A DNA stretch of 64,000 nt. It comes from Acholoe squamosa (taxonomy: Eukaryota > Annelida > Polychaeta > Phyllodocida > Polynoidae). The stretch is from contig OX439036.1 in the NCBI GenBank assembly GCA_949317995.1, positions 25,813,854 to 25,877,853 of the forward strand, written 5' to 3'. Under the pieces are notes generated by a model that was not told where the DNA came from, did not search any database, and saw nothing but the letters and a program-made list of their open reading frames with translations. Position 1 is the first letter of the stretch; the number at the start of each line of letters is the position of its first letter. This document shows positions 46,595 through 57,491 of the stretch, piece by piece. A program made the position numbers and the translations under genes.

Positions 46595-47147
46595 TTAGAA
46601 AGGATACTGCCCCTACGCCGTCCGTAGAGCGAATCATCCAAAAGTAGAGCAAATAGTCTAGGGCAAATGCGTAACTAGCACGAATGTGTATGTAGTCTGA
46701 ACAGGCATTAGAGCGAATCGACTATTTCCCCATTGCCATTGGTCTGTCACTGCTAGACCTGCCAACCGGTCCCTAGGCATATGATGTTAGGGACCGGCCT
46801 CTCACCATTATAAAAAGTTTCAGCTCCTGGTTCTGCCCCCCTGCTACAACCGGAAGTTGCAAGTTGTTTGTTTACAAGTGTCTCACCGATATATTTATAA
46901 GTAAAACTGAGCCTTGTAAAGGGCATGAATGATAGCTTTTGTACATTTCTACAATATTTGAAAAAACAGACACTAAATTCACCTTATTAACTTAGATAGA
47001 GCAGAAAGAACTTGGCCGACTGAGGTTTGGGATTTCCGATGGCCGACATCTTTGTTTTTAAAGTACAGCCCACATACGAATTAGTAAATGCCAACTTTCC
47101 CTATCTTAACATAATCGCAGGATGCCCAAACTTTCAACAAGGCTTAA

Positions 47148-47452
47148 GGGAGTGATCATTTTTAACAACACGGGGGGCTGATGGGTTTGCGTGCGGACGC
47201 GCAAAAAAAATTCCGCCACCCCTCTCGACGGGTCATAATTTTTGCGACTCCCCCATCCCCCATCGGGAGGCATAAATCGCATGCGAACGCGCCCTTTTAA
47301 CCTATAGTAACATGCAGGCTTTTTCACTGAAAACAGGTGAAATTATTTTGACCCCCCTAGTCAAGGGGGCAAAAAAATTCTGATCCCCCTGGTCAAGGGG
47401 TTGAAAAAATTCTGACCCCCCTGGGCCCTGTTGTTAAAAAATGATCACTCCC
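47148..47452. mobile_element. GGGAGT-type MITE (PIF/Harbinger-like)
   Basis: Ends GGGAGTGATCATTTTTAACA and TGTTGTTAAAAAATGATCAC then TCCC. Flanked by TAA on the left and TAC on the right, so the 3-bp duplication has one mismatch. Internal AACCTATAGTAACATGC block is shared with 31180 and 49191. Confidence 0.75.
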
Positions 47453-48053
47453 TACTAGGCTAAGCCTAAGGGATGCTGTCTGTATGTACCTACCGATTTG
47501 TAGAATGATTCATTAAGAATTGAGTACAGGAGAGGTGCGCGGAGAGTGCTCCCGCAGGACTGAAAGATTTGCCAATATAACTTATCCCACACCGTACAGA
47601 GATCCTTGAGCGGCAGACGGTGTGGACTCCTCACACTTTGTCTATGACTATGTCACTGCCGACACTGGTCACTGCCACTGCACTTAGTGTGGGGGTTTCT
47701 ACACCGTCTGCCACTCAGAGAGCTCTGTACGGTGTAGGATAGTTATAATAGCAAATGTTTCGGCCCTGCGGGAGGACTTTCCGCACACCTCTCATGCTTT
47801 CAATCCTTAATCAATCCTTCTAAAAATTTAGATATACATACATCCAACCCTCCTGTAGCTTGGGGATCGTACGATTATTTTAAGATAGGAAAAATTGAAA
47901 TTTATTAACCCAGGTCGACTTGTACGTGAGATGTGCTTTGAAAACAAAGATGGCGGCTACTGGAAGTGCAAGGCTTCACTCGGCGGGCTTTAAATGGTTA
48001 TATCTCAATAAATATGGTAAATTTCACTTCCATATTTTGTAAATTGCTAGAGG

Positions 48054-49019
48054 TAGGTACATGAATGAAAGGGCTGCTATGAGCGCGGACCATGTCCTAG
48101 AAAACTGTGACAGGTTTGGGAGGTGTGTGCAGGGATAGGTCTCAGTGAGTGAGTAATAGATGTTTAACGCCATTTCGACAGCTAAGGTCATATTCATGGC
48201 GAGAACGACATTACACAATTTCACAGAGGAATGTGTCAGTGCCCGCGCATATGTGCACCACACACATCCTGAGGGGATAGGAAAGAGGAGATATAGACCC
48301 TTTTAAGTGGGCTAGGGAAGCCCGGGATAGGTCTCAGTGATTAGCTTTAAAATTATAGAAATAGTTGATGAATAAGGTTCCTGATATTTTATCTGCCAAG
48401 AAGACAAGATTTCCTTCGATTTAGTGTTTCAATTTTGTATGAACTCTAATTAGTTAATTAATTACCACCTTAATTAGGTCAATGTTTTAGTAATCTCTCA
48501 TTCATTATATGATAGAACTTAGGAAGTCGAACAAAAACATATAGAACAGCAAGTACATAGTCTTAACCTCATCTCTACCAAATATGAAGGAATTCTATTG
48601 ACGAGCACATAGGTTTCTAGGATCAGCCAACTTAAATATCGGCTAATTTTGATGGTTTTTCTCAACTTTTTATATTCATAAATTCATATCTCTGACCCTA
48701 GTGGTTGTATCAGCTTCATTTAAACTGCATTGTATCCATAAAGTCATTGGCTTTCAGGAAATATATGGTTTGCTATGGTATATCTCTTTTCAAATTATGG
48801 CAATAATGTAGCTAAGGGTCACAGACAATTCCTCTTTGTAGAGTTTAATTTCATGACGAAAATTTGGCCAACCTTGTCTCACAAAAACCTCAATAACTCA
48901 CCCAAAAATAACCTTAAAATTACAATTCAAAAAGCATGTTGCTTCTCACATATGTGCGGAAAAGACTTTGCCAAAAACCAAGAGCTCTCATGTGTTTAAA
49001 ATTTTTAGTCACATACCTA
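48054..49019 (+). mobile_element. TAGGTA element with 7-bp duplication, copy 1 (carries a SINE)
   Basis: TAGGTACATGAATGAAAGGG at 48054 to AAATTTTTAGTCACATACCTA at 49019, flanked by CTAGAGG on both sides (48047-48053 and 49020-49026). It is the 774-bp element of 49510 and 51140 plus a 192-bp insertion. Subterminal sequence is identical or nearly so among the three copies. No ORF longer than chance. Confidence 0.95.
48149..48323 (-). mobile_element. Retroposon 3' end (SINE-like), copy 2
   Basis: Inserted in the element above: 17 bases, GGGATAGGTCTCAGTGA, are duplicated at 48132-48148 and 48324-48340. On the minus strand it reads from GCTTCCCTAGCCCACTTAAA to GTCGAAATGGCGTTAAACAT and CTATTACTCACT. 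The other two copies of the host element show the empty site. Same family as 35351-35535. Confidence 0.9.
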
Positions 49020-49190
49020 CTAGAGGACAAGATGATCTATCTTCAATACCTTCTACAGAACCCAGCTTTATCTCTAAAATATATCGGTGAGACCCTTGTA
49101 AACAAACTACTTGCAACTTCCGGTTGCAGCAGGAGGCAGAACTAGTAGCTGAAAACTCTTATGATGGAGAGGAGGGCAGGTCTAGTCTAA

Positions 49191-49505
49191 GGGAGTGGTC
49201 ATTATTTATCAACAGGGGGGGGTGGTGGGTTTACACGCGGATGCGTGGAAATTTTTTACGCCCCCCCCCTCGACGGCAGTAAAAAAAATTTGCGCCCCCC
49301 CGCGCCTCCGGCGCGGAGAGTTTTCGCGCCCCCTCTTTGATCTATAGTAGCGCGCGGGCTTTTTTGCTAAAAAGAGGGTAAATTTTTTTAGCCCCCCATC
49401 AAGAGGGGTCAAAATTTTTTTAGCCCCCCCCTCGAGAGGGGTCAGAATTTTTACGCCCCCCCCTCAAACCCACCCCCCCCCTGTTGATAATAAATGACCA
49501 CTCCC
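49191..49505. mobile_element. GGGAGT-type MITE (PIF/Harbinger-like)
   Basis: GGGAGTGGTCATTATTTATC at 49191 and its complement ending 49505, TAA on both sides. 315 bp, with G/C runs next to the ends. The next element (49510) has inserted exactly at its right border. Confidence 0.85.
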
Positions 49506-49509
49506 TAAC

Positions 49510-50283
49510 TAGGTATGTGACTAAAAATTTTAAACACATGAGAGCTCTTGGTTTTTGGCACAGTCTTTTCCGCACATATGTGAGAAGCAACATGCTTTTT
49601 GAATTGTAATTTTAAGGTCATTTTTGGGTGAGTTATTGAGGTTTTTGTGAGACAAGGTTGGTCAAATTTTCGTCATGAAATTAAACTCTACAAAGAGGAA
49701 TTGTCTGTGACCTTTAGCTACATTATTGCCATAATTTGAAAAGAGATATATCATAGCAAACCATATATTTCCTGAAAGCCAATGACTTTACGGATACAAT
49801 GCAGTTTAAATGAAGCTGATATGACCACTAGGGTCAGAGATATGAATTTATGAATATAAAAAGTTGAGAAAAACCATCAAAATTAGCTGAAATTTAAGTT
49901 GGCTGATCCTAGAAACCTATGTGCTCGTCGATAGAATTCCTTCATATTTGGTAGAGATGAGGTTAAGACTATGTACTTGCTGTTCTATATGTTTTTGTTC
50001 GACTTCCTAAGTTCTATCATATAATGAATGAGAGATTACTAAAACATTGACCTAATTAAGGTGGTAATTAATTAACTAATTAGAGTTCATACAAAATTGA
50101 AACACTAAATCAAAGGAAATCTTGTCTTCTTGGCAGATAAAATATCAGGAACCTTATTCATCAACTATTTCTATAATTTTAAAGCTAATCACTGAGACCT
50201 ATCCCTGCACACACCTCCCAAACCTGTCACAGTTTTCTAGGACATGGTCCGCGCTCATAGCAGCCCTTTCATTCACGTACCTA
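49510..50283 (-). mobile_element. TAGGTA element with 7-bp duplication, copy 2
   Basis: 774 bp in minus orientation relative to copies 1 and 3, flanked by CCCTAAC at 49503-49509 and 50284-50290. Ends TAGGTATGTGACTAAAAATT and AATGAAAGGGC-type subterminal followed by TACCTA in the read direction. Nearly identical to copy 3 by eye. Confidence 0.95.
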
Positions 50284-51139
50284 CCCTAACTGCACTGGAC
50301 TGAACGTGTGATCACACAGTAAATAGTATTGTAACATGTAGATGTCTGGGATACCAGATACCCCTTGAATCGCTTGATACTTACTTCACAGTAAATATTT
50401 AGATTGTTGAACAGAATATTCAGTAACATACAGAGAAACTTTCCTCAATGGTTTAGTCCACGATTTGAGTTATTCCTCTGTTTATGTCTTAATGTTAACC
50501 TTTCTGGGGCACCTTTCTGTTCGCTGGTCCTACCTCATTCCTTGTGTTGTTAACTTAAGTATGCCGGTGATCAGCTAAAGCAGTGGACCGGAACCAGTAT
50601 GGCGGGCAGGGAGCATATATGCAGTAGATATATGGTGAAGTTGTGGAAGTTCTGAAAGAAATTAAAATATCTAGAGGACTAAATGGGTAACCATTCATTT
50701 TAGATATTAATTATATCGCTTATTTCAGTTATTTGAACTCTTGCTTTTTATCTTCTCGCACCATCCGTCACGTACAATATAAAGTGTTTTTCCACTAATA
50801 AACGCTCCCTGACCTCTCTTTGAACACTTGCATGGCCGCCAAAACACAACTTGTCAAAACAAATAAACCGTTGGGTATTTTCACATTTTCGTTGTCTATA
50901 AGACCAATGTGAGGAGGCTACGGACTTTGATAGCATGAGCATGTGGAATTCGAACATATTCTACGGTAAGTTTTGTAGAAAAAGGTACATGAATCGATTG
51001 GTTTCAAGTGAATCCACATTTAATTTTAACTGACACTGACAGTGTCAGTTAGGGCTTAGGCCGAAATACCTGCCTGCTCACTAGTCACAGATCTGAGACC
51101 CTAATGACACTATGTTTTAGGGTCTCAGAGACCTGTGTA
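50284..51139. other. Intergenic between TAGGTA copies 2 and 3
   Basis: No exon or element could be supported. ACTGACACTGACAGTGTCAG near 51030-51050 is a small palindrome. A minus-strand frame at 50748-50957 is unrecognised; a KEAP1 first exon could lie in this region but cannot be identified. Confidence 0.4.
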
Positions 51140-51913
51140 TAGGTACGTGAATGAAAGGGCTGCTATGAGCGCGGACCATGTCCTAGAAAACTGTGACAGG
51201 TTTGGGAGGTGTGTGCAGGGATAGGTCTCAGTGATTAGCTTTAAAATTATAGAAATAGTTGATGAATAAGGTTCCTGATATTTTATCTGCCAAGAAGACA
51301 AGATTTCCTTTGATTTAGTGTTTCAATTTTGTATGAACTCTAATTAGTTAATTAATTACCACCTTAATTAGGTCAATGTTTTAGTAATCTCTCATTCATT
51401 ATATGATAGAACTTAGGAAGTCGAACAAAAACATATAGAACAGCAAGTACATAGTCTTAACCTCATCTCTACCAAATATGAAGGAATTCTATCGACGAGC
51501 ACATAGGTTTCTAGGATCAGCCAACTTAAATTTCAGCTAATTTTGATGGTTTTTCTCAACTTTTTATATTCATAAATTCATATCTCTGACCCTAGTGGTC
51601 ATATCAGCTTCATTTAAACTGCATTGTATCCGTAAAGTCATTGGCTTTCAGGAAATATATGGTTTGCTATGATATATCTCTTTTCAAATTATGGCAATAA
51701 TGTAGCTAAAGGTCACAGACAATTCCTCTTTGTAGAGTTTAATTTCATGACGAAAATTTGACCAACCTTGTCTCACAAAAACCTCAATAACTCACCCAAA
51801 AATGACCTTAAAATTACAATTCAAAAAGCATGTTGCTTCTCACATATGTGCGGAAAAGACTGTGCCAAAAACCAAGAGCTCTCATGTGTTTAAAATTTTT
51901 AGTCACATACCTA
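51140..51913 (+). mobile_element. TAGGTA element with 7-bp duplication, copy 3
   Basis: 774 bp, flanked by CTGTGTA at 51133-51139 and 51914-51920. Ends TAGGTACGTGAATGAAAGGG and AGTCACATACCTA. Exactly the length of copy 2. Confidence 0.95.
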
Positions 51914-51920
51914 CTGTGTA

Positions 51921-52690
51921 GAAGTACCTGAGATTGACAGTGGTGCTGAGCGGTGACACCGGAAGTGGCACATGCATTGTTTACATGTGCTTGGTTTAAA
52001 CATTTAGAAGTAGATTTGATCAAAATCGTGAAGAACATATCAACTTTAGATGTATTTCTAGAAGTAGAAGTTTTCAAAAGATTGAAGCATATCTTTTTCT
52101 ATTTCATATGTTACATGAGATGAAAGTTCGCCGATTGAATTTCTGAAAATCCAACATGGCCGCCATGTTATTTCTAAAGAAAACAATGCCAGGATTTTTA
52201 AAATCTCATTTTCGGCAGGTAAAACATATCCCATCTTAATGAAATTGATTGTGGTGCAACTTAAGGGTTCAAATTATCCAGAAATGAAAGTTATAGCTAG
52301 ATTGAAGCAGAAATAGAAGCAGGAGAGTGCGCCGAATGTTGAGGCGCATCCAATCTCAAAAACTCAGGCCCCAGTACGCCCAACTCACAACAAGTATGTG
52401 AGTTGGGCGCCGATCCGACTACCTGCTCACAGGCAGGATCCAAGATGTATACAAGTCTATAGTGGCACAAACACATGGCTAGTCTGAACTAACTGCTCAC
52501 TGTATGTTCCTGGAAATTGTCCCTCCTATTCACAAACATGTAGTTTTCATGTACATCTGCTTATATTGACTGAAACATGAGATAGATCTATATCCAATAA
52601 ATCTTGTCCGGCGGGCGCTGACTCTTACCTGACGGGCTACCTGGTGTTTGCTTCCTTTTGAAACAAAGGGCTAACCAACCAAGAATAGTA
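51921..52690. other. Intergenic, no gene seen
   Basis: A hairpin CGCCCAACTCACA..TGTGAGTTGGGCG lies at 52377-52410. Nothing else recognised. Confidence 0.5.
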
Positions 52691-54184
52691 CCGTAATCTC
52701 CCGCGTATAAGGTAGGTACATCACATGAAAATTAAGATAAGGAGTTAGAGCTAAACCCCTGTGTCTTAGTTGTGCGGGAGAGTGCAAGGATTTCAAATCT
52801 TTTGGAATCATGTTGATATCTCAATTCGTTCTCACAATATCGCAGAATTAGTATATAGAAATCTGACATTTTTGTCCTAAGTATTCAGACAATTTGTTGT
52901 GACCTTCTGGATCCCAATAATGGGCCAATTAGCCATAATAAATGAAGAAATGAAAGGGAGGTAAGTTAGTAAAATGTCAATTCAATTGGAATGAACCACA
53001 ATATCAGCATGAAATAAAAAGCTATCTGACCCGGATGTTTACCTGTACGAAATTTTACCTTGACCTAATTTTCCTGTGACCTATATATCTGACCTACATT
53101 AGTTCATGACCTAGATTCTGCTATGATCAAATATATAGGAACAGACGCCGTAAAATATGAAGAAGTAGACATTCTGATAACCTAACCACTGGTATTTGAC
53201 CCTAACATTAACATCTGATGGGTTTCCTATTTACATAGTTTCAGGCCACCCTATATGTTTGACCAACATTAGCTCATGACCTAGATTTTGATGACACAAT
53301 CAAATAATTTTTTCCTGTGTGGTAGCAAGTTCACATGGTCGGGAAATCGTAAAAAATCAGTTAATTGCTCGCAAAGTCGGGGAGCCTGTGAAACAAGTTT
53401 ATCTTATCAAGTATTGTAAGTGTCACACCTGTATGATGTACATGTGTCATGCAGTGACGGTTTTAAAACTGCCAAATCACCATTTCGCCCCTTCACACAG
53501 GAAAATGTGATTTTTCGAATTTCTTTTGCAGTCACCAACTGTACTATTCAGTCCACATGCACAAACTAGACCTTATATGAAACGCCATGAAACATACAAT
53601 TACTTTCTTTTAGTTTCATTCTACTTTTTCATTTTGGACAACTTGATTTAGATGACCTTTTCAGTCATCCACTTCAGAAATCTACAAAAATGTCTAGAAA
53701 TTCACCAATTTCCCCGAAATTTTTTTATATAGGTAAAATAAGCCATGAAATACCAAGATAATTTCTTATATGTGTTCATTTATTCTTTGTTCTGTAAGAA
53801 TATGCCAATTTCAGTGCAGTTTAATTTCCAATGCAGCAATTTGATGGGTCACAAAAAAATTGTCACAAATGATGGACACTCCCAGAGGAGTGGTGCAGGC
53901 ATTGTGTGATGTACCTATATAAGGCGCGTCTTATACGGGGGGTTTTAGTTCTCATTGGATCCACAAGGGGGACACCAAGACCTTTCTTTTGATATCTTAC
54001 ATGCCCCCTTGGTCAAAATGGGGCACAGGAGGGCCCAAGGTGGCCCAAGCTACCCATAGGTTTTTGAATTTTGAAAATTCATTCAGTAGAACCAAAGTTA
54101 TGAATTTTTCATTTTTTTGAGAATTTTCCAAAACTCTAGGTGCGCCTTATACGCGGGCTGCACCTTATAAGCGGGAGATTACGG
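52691..54184 (-). mobile_element. CCGTAA-type MITE, long subfamily, split by another element
   Basis: The MITE ends are at 52691 (CCGTAATCTCCCGCGTATAA) and 54184 (GGGAGATTACGG), TA-flanked. About 282 bp are native; its body, in minus orientation, matches 11430, 13884 and 63024. The 1205-bp element at 52713-53917 sits 22 bases inside the left end. Confidence 0.95.
52713..53917. mobile_element. TAGGTA element with 7-bp duplication, larger relative (1205 bp)
   Basis: Ends TAGGTACATCACATGAAAA and GTGTGATGTACCTA are inverted repeats (TAGGTACATCACA). TATAAGG is duplicated on both sides (52706-52712 and 53918-53924), and removal of the element plus one copy restores the host MITE. The interior is unlike the 774-bp element and has no long ORF; it includes GACCTA-rich repeats near 53060-53290. 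Confidence 0.95.
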
Positions 54185-54748
54185 TATAGTCTTTTTGGCA
54201 CTAGGTGGCTACACCTGGCTTCAAGATGGCCGACAATGATTTGGAGTTAGGGAGGGAGGTTTGAAAATCACCTGGATTATTAATTATCACAAGTATTTCA
54301 AGTGCTTTGTGTATTGTGAATCTTTGGATATACATTGAGGGAAGTGTTGGTGGAAGCATTAGACCTGACAGTAAGTACTTCTGTGAGAAATGGCCACTCT
54401 GCCAGATTGGCTGACCAAACAGACTACAACAGACACACTTGGTCTCTGAGGTTCCCTCAGAGTGTCTACGGAGTAGTGTCAGTGTCACACTTTAGACTCA
54501 GGAGTCAGGCTCAGCCTCAGGAGAGGCGTTCGGGGTACAGTTTTCTGACTAGATCCAGTGTATTGTGGGTGGGGGTTACCCAGCTAACCGGGCCCTGATA
54601 TATTCATTCAGAGGCCCAGCAATTGATGTCCACTGAGTCTGCAGAGGGTTCAGCCTAGTCTTCCCGCGCCCCAGATATCAAGCTACAAAAAGCAAAGCCA
54701 AATGCATGGCATATGACTTTACATTTCAAAACAATACACAAGGAGGTA
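54185..54748. other. Intergenic, no gene seen
   Basis: Nothing firmly recognised. CAAGATGGCCGACAATG near 54221 has a good translation context, but only 12 codons follow before a stop. Confidence 0.4.
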
Positions 54749-55103
54749 GGTCCTAGAGTTAGGATATCAAAGACAACCCCCACTTAAGACTAGGGACCTA
54801 GTTTTCATTGGGGGCTTGGGAAACTACTCTGAAAGTTCCACCACCACAACATCAGTGGCAGTGCCATCGCTCCTTTAGCGATGGTTCCGTCTAGGTGGGG
54901 GTGACCTCGAACGCTAACTACACACCCTCAGCTGGTTCCCTCCACCCCCTTGCCTAGACAGAACCATCGCTTAAGGAGCGTTGGTAAGCAGTAACACTGG
55001 TGTTTTGTTGGTGGAACTTTCAGAGTAGTTTCCCAAGCCCCCAATGAAAACTTGGTCTCTAGTCTTATGTGGGGTTGGTCTTTGATATCTTAACTCTAGG
55101 ACC
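54749..55103. mobile_element. Long-hairpin MITE (GGTCCTAGAGTTA ends)
   Basis: GGTCCTAGAGTTAGGATATC at 54749 and GATATCTTAACTCTAGGACC ending 55103, TA on both sides. The arms pair for about 160 bases each (including GAAAGTTCCACCA and CATCGCTCCTTTAGCGATGG), leaving only a short loop region near 54900-54945. TCGCTCCTTTAGCGATGGTT is repeated just outside, at 55106. Confidence 0.85.
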
Positions 55104-55483
55104 TATCGCTCCTTTAGCGATGGTTCCGTCTACGCTCAGAAATGAAGTGATTTAAGCCATGAGTGGGGGGTTTTGGGAGCATCCCCCAAGAAAATTTTGA
55201 AAATATTGAGACAAATTGGCCGATTTTTGTACTTCAAAAAGTGGTTGAAAGTACTTTGAAGCCTAAAATGCGTGAGAAAAATGCACCTCTGCGTGAGATT
55301 GGTCAAAAATGCATGAGACTCACGCCAAATGCGTGAGAGTTGAGAGGTATGAACTGTAAGTTAACTCAGGGATCAACATTGACCTACATGGGCAGGACCA
55401 ATAGGGGGTGGCCTTACAAACCAGCATTGATCCCTCGGCCATTACCCGAACGCTTCGAGTGTCTTCACAGTCTGCAGTCACTA
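55104..55483. other. Repeat-like flank, no gene
   Basis: Contains spaced AATGCGTGAGA motifs near 55268-55340 (ATGCGTGAGAAAAATGC, CTGCGTGAGATTGG, ATGCGTGAGAGTTG). No ORF and no end motifs. Confidence 0.45.
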
Positions 55484-55742
55484 GACCTCCCAACCGGTCC
55501 CTAGCCTAGGCACATGATGTTACAGAGCTCCCTGAGCGGCATACAGTGTGGAATACCCACACTAGCAGTCACTTGCCAGTCTGGTCCCACTCAGTGGGAC
55601 CGGAGAGGCTCCAAATATAGCGAAGTCAGCCCAATTCGGCTGCCTGCTTCCAATATCTATTATCTGTAGTGTGGGGGTTTCCACACCGTCTGCCGCTCAG
55701 GGAGCTCTGTACATCATATGCCTAGGGACCAGTTGGCAGGTC
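55484..55742. mobile_element. Small MITE with GACCTCCCAACCGG ends
   Basis: GACCTCCCAACCGGTCCCTA at 55484 and its near complement ending GGCAGGTC at 55742, TA-flanked. Central CAGAGCTCCCTGAGCGGC and its complement pair. The ends equal those of the 46756-49182 foldback, so it is an internally deleted relative. Confidence 0.85.
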
Positions 55743-57430
55743 TAAATATATGCCACAGTGATAAACATGTGGTAGAAAAATATTGATTGTGGGGTTTCTA
55801 CTGGGCAGATTTACTGATAGTATCAAATGAAAGTAAAAACATAGCTCTATCTGACTGGTACAATATTGTACTTCTGTCAAACCACCATGTTTGAGTCACA
55901 TGAGCGGCCATGCTCTTAAAGCAGAAATACATGGATGTTGCCCTTTAGAGTAAAAGCTAAATTAAATACAATATTACATCCTTGTAACCAACATTTTGAC
56001 CTACATTTTGACAGGATTTTGATGAATTTTCAGCAATTATTAATCGCAGGGCGTTCTCACAAACTTGTAAACTTTGGATAAATTTTCCTTAAAAAATATT
56101 TCTTAATGAAGCTAACAGAACCTACAGGGCTATTCTACAGCATGTTATTCAACAGAATATTCCCAGTTTGTACAGCTACAGGGCTGCGATTTTCTGCGAT
56201 TTTGAATCTCCTGCATGTGTAATACCAGGAAATTTATGAAAAAAATATTTATAGTTCATATTTTAACTCAAAATAAGAAATACTTATACAGCTAGTAATT
56301 AAATCATACACAGATATGTTAATCTCCTAATATTGAGCTTCAAGAAGGTGTAATTGGTTAGTTAATCGACCTATGCACTCAAAATCCATCAGTAATTATG
56401 TACAGTGGTGTCCAAATCCCACACGCGCAGTGCATGTTTAATGGCCAGTCTTATCTATATATTTGGCCAAGAATATGCGGTGGGGAAATGACAGAAATTT
56501 TTTTTATATTACCAGTATATAAAGTGGCATAGAATCGTTTGTAATAGGGGTATCAACTTGATTTAAAAAGCAATGAATTGCAAATTACAAGCCCTTTTTA
56601 CTTGATTGACTAGACGTCAATCAAGTATTTACATCTATCTAAACCTTACCATATTTTGCAGATACAGTGTCTCCATGAGCATTGCAAAGCTGTTACCTTA
56701 TAGAACAGGGACCCTGTATAAATCTATTGTGCTGACAAGGCATATTAGGAGGGCTACCAGCAGATTATTTACACATGGGAATAGAGTATTGATGTTGTCA
56801 CACCTCGGGGTAATCCTTAACCCTTTAACAGGCCACCTTCATATATATGTACCACCATACAAAGGCCTTATTGCCCCCTAAGGTTGGTATGATGCACTAA
56901 CATTCTGTGTCCCTTGAGGTACTCAAATAGTTCAGCTCTACCCAATCTCAAAATGCCACTACAAGAGTGTTGTTCAGTCCCCACTGCCACTCTTAGCCCC
57001 CCCCCCAAAAAAAAAAAAAAACACAAAAAAACAACAACAACAACAACAAAAAACTTCCAAACTCCCACGCCTGGCCAGGTGCCTCTCTGAAGGGAACCTT
57101 TAAACCTTGCACATATGCATCACTGACTTTTAGCCCTTTAAGAACAGGATCACTTACACACTCTTATTATCTCATTGACTAGACATTAATGTCTAACATT
57201 GCAGCCCTGGTGAGTTATGGCCATAATACATGATAGTCAATCATACTTGTGCCTGTGGCACAGCCTTAGACATTTTATATGTGGTATGACTTGTTGACTT
57301 CAACAGAAGTACATTTTTGGCTGAGTTTGCTACCTAATGAATGGGCGAGAGGCTCCTACTGAATTGGCGACTCGGGCAGTGGCCCAGTAGGGGCCTCTCG
57401 CTAAATATGTGCATCTTGTTCTTATTGTAG
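55743..57430. other. Upstream flank of the dystrotelin-like gene
   Basis: Earlier exons of the gene may lie here or further left but none could be proven. Contains an A-rich/CAA run near 57001-57050 and an AACCCTTTAAC motif near 56819. An open frame at 56662-56809 between AG and GT sites has the wrong phase to join the WW exon. Confidence 0.4.
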
Positions 57431-57491
57431 AAAAGCTTCTTGATGGCTGGGAGAGATCAGAAACACACAATGGACTGCCATATTATATCAG
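57431..57491 (+). CDS. Dystrotelin-like exon a: WW domain, first half
   Basis: After TTCTTATTGTAG it reads LLDGWERSE and GLPYYIS, the first Trp and the Tyr-Tyr core strand of a WW domain, to CAG|GTAAAG. Phase 1 in and phase 2 out. It joins the next exon through a split Ser codon to give a canonical WW. Confidence 0.88.

Larger units (their letters stand above)
46756..49182. mobile_element. Foldback element with GACCTGCC ends, 2.4 kb, two elements nested
   Basis: GACCTGCCAACCGGTCCC at 46756 and GGCAGGTC ending 49182 are flanked by TA. Inner arms pair as well: AACCGGAAGTTGCAAGTTGT, TTACAAGTGTCTCACCGATA and their complements near 49080-49130. A central palindrome sits around GGCAGACGGTGTGG and CCACACCGT (47590-47745). 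Nested inside are a GGGAGT MITE (47148) and the first 774-bp-family element (48054). No ORF. Confidence 0.7.

Noticed and set aside
54221-54270. First exon starting ATGGCCGAC
   Set aside because: Only 12 codons precede a stop and no good donor in phase 1 was found; AAGATGGCCG also occurs in local repeats.
56662-56809. Possible extra upstream exon of the dystrotelin-like gene, between TTTTGCAG and GTAATC
   Set aside because: Its outgoing phase (0) does not fit the WW exon (phase 1 in), and the peptide does not look like spectrin repeats or a WW flank.
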